Positions 60,593 through 64,000 of a stretch of DNA of 64,000 bases are shown here, piece by piece; positions within the stretch are counted from its first letter, which is position 1, and the number at the start of each line of letters is the position of its first letter. The stretch comes from Gemmatimonadota bacterium (lineage in GTDB: Bacteria > Gemmatimonadota > Gemmatimonadetes > Gemmatimonadales > Gemmatimonadaceae), in contig JAPLKU010000003.1 in assembly GCA_026387935.1 (NCBI GenBank), forward strand, positions 274,753 through 338,752, in the 5' to 3' direction. Both the position numbers and the translations under genes were made by a program. The notes beneath the pieces were generated by a model. That model saw nothing but the letters and a program-made list of their open reading frames with translations, did no database searches and had not been told where the DNA came from.

Positions 60593-60656
60593 ACCGATGC
60601 GACCGCGGAACTTTGCAACACTTTACCTGGCCTTGAGCTGGATTTCGTGCATTCGC

Positions 60657-60851
60657 ATGAAGATCGACTTCACCAAGGACCCTGCCCCGTTGCCCGCTGG
60701 CGTTGAAGCCATCTCCACGCTCGGCGATACGCTGCGGAGTTTTCCCTTGGCACCCGCAGTGCGCACCCGGTACGAGCAGCAGCTCGCAGGAGGGCAGTGG
60801 GGCGCGTTTGGCTACCTCGCTGCGGAAGTAGAACTTGCACGCAAGCGGTAA
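60657..60851 (+). CDS. Small protein of unknown function (64 aa)
   Basis: From the ATG at 60657 the 64 residues (PAGVEAISTLGDTLRSFPLA, then RYEQQLAGGQWGAFGYLAAE) look like a real short protein. An upstream in-frame ATG at 60597 would add a 20-residue hydrophobic start. The stop TAA is immediately followed by the GTG start of the next gene, which argues for co-translation. No family was recognised. Confidence 0.5.
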   Translation: MKIDFTKDPAPLPAGVEAISTLGDTLRSFPLAPAVRTRYEQQLAGGQWGAFGYLAAEVELARKR

Positions 60852-61421
60852 GTGATTCGCGCCGCCACGCCAGCCGATGTTCCTGCGCTCACCGTGCTCA
60901 TCCAGCGGTCGGCGCGCGAGTTGAGTCGCGGATTTTACACAGACCGCGAAACCGAATCCGCGATCACTCATGTGTTCGGCGTCGACTCGTCGCTGGTGGC
61001 GGACGGTACCTATTACATCGTGGAATCGGCTGACACGTTCGCGGCCTGCGGCGGCTGGAGCCGGCGACGCTCGCTCTACGGCGGTGATCAGCGTCCGGTG
61101 GGGGAGCCCGCGGAGCTGCTCAACCCGGCGAACGATGCCGCGCGCATTCGCGCGTTCTTCGTCGCGCCGGAGTTCGCGCGGAAGGGGATGGGCCGGCTCC
61201 TGCTCACGCATTGTTCGGCCGCCGCAGTCGCGGCGGGATTCACGGCCCTGGAACTGATGGCCACACTCCCAGGCGTGCCGTTCTATGCCGCACTCGGATT
61301 CCGTGAAGTCGAAGCCGTGCGCGACATCCTTCCTGATGGGGTTGCATTGCCATTCGTCCGGATGGCCCGGCGCCTTGATGGCACGACGTTCGAGTCCGAT
61401 GCCACAGGAGCACACGCATGA
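60852..61421 (+). CDS. GNAT-family N-acetyltransferase
   Basis: 189 residues from a GTG abutting the preceding stop. The acetyl-CoA-binding region is clear: ARIRAFFVAPEFARKGMGRLLLTHC followed by LMATLPGVPFYAALGFREVE, the classical motif A/B order of GNAT enzymes. The N-terminus IRAATPADVPALTVLIQRS is also typical. The protein overlaps the next GNAT gene by 4 bp. The acceptor is unknown. Confidence 0.88.
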   Translation: MIRAATPADVPALTVLIQRSARELSRGFYTDRETESAITHVFGVDSSLVADGTYYIVESADTFAACGGWSRRRSLYGGDQRPVGEPAELLNPANDAARIRAFFVAPEFARKGMGRLLLTHCSAAAVAAGFTALELMATLPGVPFYAALGFREVEAVRDILPDGVALPFVRMARRLDGTTFESDATGAHA

Positions 61422-61939
61422 GCGTTATCGTCGAAACACAGCGGCTCGCTATTCGCCGCCTCACGCTGGACGACGCGGCATTCGTCTGGGAGCTGCTCAA
61501 TGACGCCGATTTCCTGACGTTCATCGGCGATCGCGGCGTCCGCACGGTGGACGATGCCATCGAGTATCTGAACCAGGGACCGCTCGAGATGTACGAACGC
61601 CTCGGCTTCGGGCTTTGGTGCGTCGAACTCCGCGTCACGCAAACACCGATGGGCATTTGCGGGCTGCTCAAACGCGAGTGGCTCGATGACGTGGATATCG
61701 GATTTGCGTTCTTGCCGGAGTTCCGGGGGAAGGGATATGCGTTCGAAGCGTCACGCGCCGTGATCGCGCACGCGACCGATGTGCTCGGCATCCAACGGCT
61801 GGCGGCGATCGTGGCACCGGCGAATGCCAGGTCGCAGTCGCTGCTTGGCCGGTTGGGCATGCACTATCGCACCCTGGTACGTGCGCCGAATGGTGACCAC
61901 GACGTGCAGCTGTTCACGCTCGGCATTGGAGAGACATGA
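61418..61939 (+). CDS. GNAT-family N-acetyltransferase (RimJ/RimL type)
   Basis: 173 residues starting in an ATGA overlap. It begins with VETQRLAIRRLTLDDAAFVWELLNDADF, typical of ribosomal-protein acetyltransferase-like enzymes, and continues with DDVDIGFAFLPEFRGKGYAFEASRAVI (acetyl-CoA loop) and ANARSQSLLGRLGMHYRT. It differs from the preceding GNAT gene in motif order and length, so the two are not a recent duplication. Substrate unknown. Confidence 0.9.
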   Translation: MSVIVETQRLAIRRLTLDDAAFVWELLNDADFLTFIGDRGVRTVDDAIEYLNQGPLEMYERLGFGLWCVELRVTQTPMGICGLLKREWLDDVDIGFAFLPEFRGKGYAFEASRAVIAHATDVLGIQRLAAIVAPANARSQSLLGRLGMHYRTLVRAPNGDHDVQLFTLGIGET

Positions 61940-61993
61940 AACCGATTGTGCCGGCGCTCGCAATGTCGCGCGTCGCTCTCGCCTGAGTACCTC

Positions 61994-62728
61994 ATGTTTC
62001 TTGCTGCGGTATTCCTGGTGGCAGTGGTCAGCGGCGCCACGGCCTCGATCGCCGGGTTTGGAATCGGCAGCCTTCTCACCCCGCTGCTCGCCACACAGTT
62101 TGGAATGGAAACCGCCGTCGCGGCCGTTGCAGTTCCCCACGCGGCCGCCACCACGCTCAGGTGGTGGAGATTGCGACACGCCGTGGACCGCGCCGTGATC
62201 CGCCGATTCGGATTACTGAGCGCCGCGGGCGGGCTCGCCGGGGCGCTCCTCTACGCACGGTTCTCCGGGCGAACCATCACACTCATTCTTGGCCTGTTGC
62301 TGATCGTGACCAGCGTGGCCGCGATCACCGAATGGAACACGCGCTGGACGCCGCATGGCTGGGTGGTGAGCGGTACTGGATTGCTCTCCGGCCTCTTTGG
62401 TGGCCTTGCGGGAAACCAGGGCGGCCTGCGCGCAGCAGCGATGCTCTCGTTCTCACTCACGCCTATCGCCTACGTCGCGACCTCCACCGCCACGGGACTG
62501 CTTGTGGACGTCGCCCGCACGCCGATCTACCTCTGGCGCGCGGGGCCCGAACTGCTCGGACTCTACCAACCGCTTGGTGTCGCCACCGTCGGCGTGCTCA
62601 TCGGGACACTGCTCGGTGAGCGCGTGCTCCTCGGCATTCCGCCAAAGCGCTTTCGCATGATTGTCGGCGCGGTCATCGGGGCGCTTGGCGTGTGGATTGT
62701 TGCGCAGGCGGTCAGTTCGGCGACATAG
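61994..62728 (+). CDS. TauE/SafE-family membrane permease
   Basis: 244 residues from the ATG at 61994 (the longer frame has no hydrophobic start). About eight hydrophobic segments; the first helix and loop LVAVVSGATASIAGFGIGSLLTP and the second repeat start GLLSGLFGGLAGNQGGLRAA show the duplicated GxGxG-type motif of the TauE/SafE (DUF81) family. Members export sulfite, sulfoacetate or other small anions. The gene lies 7 bp upstream of the 2-hydroxyacid dehydrogenase. Confidence 0.88.
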   Translation: MFLAAVFLVAVVSGATASIAGFGIGSLLTPLLATQFGMETAVAAVAVPHAAATTLRWWRLRHAVDRAVIRRFGLLSAAGGLAGALLYARFSGRTITLILGLLLIVTSVAAITEWNTRWTPHGWVVSGTGLLSGLFGGLAGNQGGLRAAAMLSFSLTPIAYVATSTATGLLVDVARTPIYLWRAGPELLGLYQPLGVATVGVLIGTLLGERVLLGIPPKRFRMIVGAVIGALGVWIVAQAVSSAT

Positions 62729-62735
62729 TTACAGC

Positions 62736-63983
62736 ATGACACTCTCGCAGATGCCCGACTGGGACCGCCGCGCGTTCCTTGGATTCCTTGCGGCCAGCCC
62801 CCTCGCCGGTGGACTCCCGGAAGTCGCTCGCACGATTCTCGCTGCGCCACCGCAGCAACAGCGCGCGCTGATTACCGAAGCAGGGCAGGCGCTCGAGGTG
62901 ATGGACTTCGAGCCCGTTGCCAGGGAGAAGCTCCCGCCGGCACACTGGGGCTACATCGCCACCGGCGTGGACAACGAGGACACACTACGCGCCAACCGCG
63001 AGGGGTTTCAGCGCTTCGCTCTCCGCGCACGCCGACTGATCGATGTGTCGAAGGTCGATATGAGCACCACGATCTTCGGGCAGCAGTTCGACAGCCCGAT
63101 TTTCATCTGCCCCACGGGCAGTAACAAGCTCGCGCACCCGCTCGGCGAAATTGCTGTGTCGCGCGCCGCAAAGACGAAGAACTCGCTGCAGATGCTCTCG
63201 ACCGTTGCAACAACTTCCATTGAAGACGCCATCGCGGCGCGCGGCGCTCCGGTCTGGTATCAGCTCTATCCACCGCGCGACTGGGAAGCGTGCAAGAAGA
63301 TGGTGAAGCGCGCCGAAGCGGCGGGATCACCAGTGCTCGTGATCACGGCAGATCTGAATCCCGGTAGTGACCGCATTACGCTCGAGCGCGGCAAGCTGGC
63401 GGACACGCGCAAGTGCGAGACCTGTCACGAGACGTCGCGCGGCGGCAGCGGCGGCGGCACGGGCGACATGAAGCGCAAGCCGATGTTTGACGGTCTCGGA
63501 CCGGACATGTTGCCCTACACCTATCCGTCGGTGACCTGGGACCTGATCCAGAAGTTGCGCGACACGGTGAAGATGAAGCTCGTCGTGAAGGGCCTCGCTA
63601 CGCGCGAAGATGCCGAACTCTCGCTCAAGCACGGACTCGACGGCATCCACGTTTCGAATCATGGCGGCCGCGCGGACGATGGCGGCCGATCGTCGATTGA
63701 ATCACTGCCGGAGATTGTTGCTGCGGTGAACGGAAAGATTCCGGTACTCTTCGACAGCGGCGTGCGCCGCGGTACGGATGTCGTGAAGGCGCTCGCGCTT
63801 GGAGCGAACGCGGTCGGCATCGGACGCCCGTATCTCTGGGCACTCGCGGCGTTTGGTCAACCGGGCGTGGAAAAGGTGATCGATCTGCTGCGCGCCGAGA
63901 CGCTGACGGCGATGCGGCACATCGGTGCGACGAGCGTGAAGGGCATCCCGAAGTCAGCAGTGGTTGCAGCCGGACGTTCGTGA
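62736..63983 (+). CDS. Tat-exported FMN-dependent 2-hydroxyacid dehydrogenase (LldD family) with CxxCH insertion
   Basis: 415 residues from the ATG at 62736. A twin-arginine signal D-R-R-A-F-L-G-F-L is near the start. The FMN-dependent alpha-hydroxyacid dehydrogenase fold follows: YIATGVDNEDTLRANREGF, FICPTGSNKLAHPLGE, LQMLSTVATTSIED and the catalytic region IHVSNHGGRADDGGRSSIES with His309, then VLFDSGVRRGTDVVKALALGANAVGIGRPY. An insertion at about 215-250 carries Cys227-E-T-Cys230-His231, a heme-c type CxxCH motif, then a glycine-rich stretch. The enzyme may oxidise lactate or a related 2-hydroxyacid in the periplasm. The last 17 bases of the window hold no feature. Confidence 0.9.
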   Translation: MTLSQMPDWDRRAFLGFLAASPLAGGLPEVARTILAAPPQQQRALITEAGQALEVMDFEPVAREKLPPAHWGYIATGVDNEDTLRANREGFQRFALRARRLIDVSKVDMSTTIFGQQFDSPIFICPTGSNKLAHPLGEIAVSRAAKTKNSLQMLSTVATTSIEDAIAARGAPVWYQLYPPRDWEACKKMVKRAEAAGSPVLVITADLNPGSDRITLERGKLADTRKCETCHETSRGGSGGGTGDMKRKPMFDGLGPDMLPYTYPSVTWDLIQKLRDTVKMKLVVKGLATREDAELSLKHGLDGIHVSNHGGRADDGGRSSIESLPEIVAAVNGKIPVLFDSGVRRGTDVVKALALGANAVGIGRPYLWALAAFGQPGVEKVIDLLRAETLTAMRHIGATSVKGIPKSAVVAAGRS

Positions 63984-64000
63984 CGCGCTATGCGGCGTAC

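Noticed and set aside
60597..60656. Longer start (60597) for the 64-aa small protein
   Set aside because: No ribosome site and a hydrophobic 20-residue addition; kept as an alternative in the feature text.
1..64000. CRISPR array, tRNA or rRNA genes
   Set aside because: No regularly spaced direct repeats and no conserved tRNA or rRNA segments were seen by eye; a covariance-model scan (tRNAscan-SE, Infernal) would decide.

Overview
The window is a GC-rich bacterial chromosome segment with dense coding, many 4-bp ATGA gene overlaps, many secreted proteins with a signal peptide ending in A-Q or A-x-A, and glycine/arginine-rich tracts after the signal peptide. Together with the number of secreted TolB-type/amidohydrolase proteins and the lack of rRNA or phage genes, this resembles Gemmatimonadota, but that placement is inference only. 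No rRNA, tRNA, CRISPR array or intact insertion sequence was seen.

Left part (1-22 kb): an RND efflux operon tetR-tolC-acrA-acrB (minus strand) with a very readable autoregulatory promoter/operator; a large membrane protein fused to a spermidine-synthase-like domain; a D-aminoacylase-type amidohydrolase; a HEAT/cyclophilin gene overlapping a propeller/gamma-glutamyltransferase fusion; an amino-acid permease; and two tandem secreted M20 peptidase paralogues separated by a long foldback repeat. This suggests a peptide and amino-acid scavenging lifestyle.

Middle (22-46 kb): a TMEM175-type channel gene, a mazEF-type toxin-antitoxin pair with twin palindromic operators, a three-gene 2-oxoacid:acceptor oxidoreductase operon with its own GltD-like FeS flavoprotein, a propeller-amidohydrolase fusion, a 24-bp-stem hairpin next to a BrnA-type antitoxin remnant, a putative zinc protease, a metallophosphoesterase, an acetyltransferase, then a four-gene minus-strand operon encoding an Ig-like lipoprotein ending in a cohesin-like module, a cohesin-like lipoprotein, a small TIG-like lipoprotein and a secreted BNR-propeller protein ending in a clear dockerin. 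After that come a DUF3830 gene, an amidohydrolase, a TonB-C lipoprotein and a DEAD-box helicase.

Right part (46-64 kb): a complete quinohemoprotein amine dehydrogenase (QHNDH, qhp) cluster. In transcription order it is qhpG, qhpA, qhpD, qhpC, qhpB, qhpF, qhpE, plus a small secreted protein at the 3' end and a DinB-like gene overlapping qhpG at the 5' end. QhpC keeps every residue needed for the three Cys-to-acid thioether crosslinks and the cysteine tryptophylquinone cofactor. QhpD would make the crosslinks, QhpG hydroxylate the Trp, QhpE remove the leader and QhpF export the peptide to the periplasm, where QhpA (di-heme) and QhpB (propeller) have their own signal peptides. The window ends with an amidohydrolase, an Fsr-like MFS exporter, three GNAT genes, a Fic-type 'mobile mystery A/B' module, a TauE/SafE permease and a Tat-exported FMN-dependent 2-hydroxyacid dehydrogenase that carries a CxxCH motif in an insertion.

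The two most unusual systems are the cohesin-dockerin surface operon (35.7-41.2 kb) and the qhp cluster (46.4-55.2 kb).
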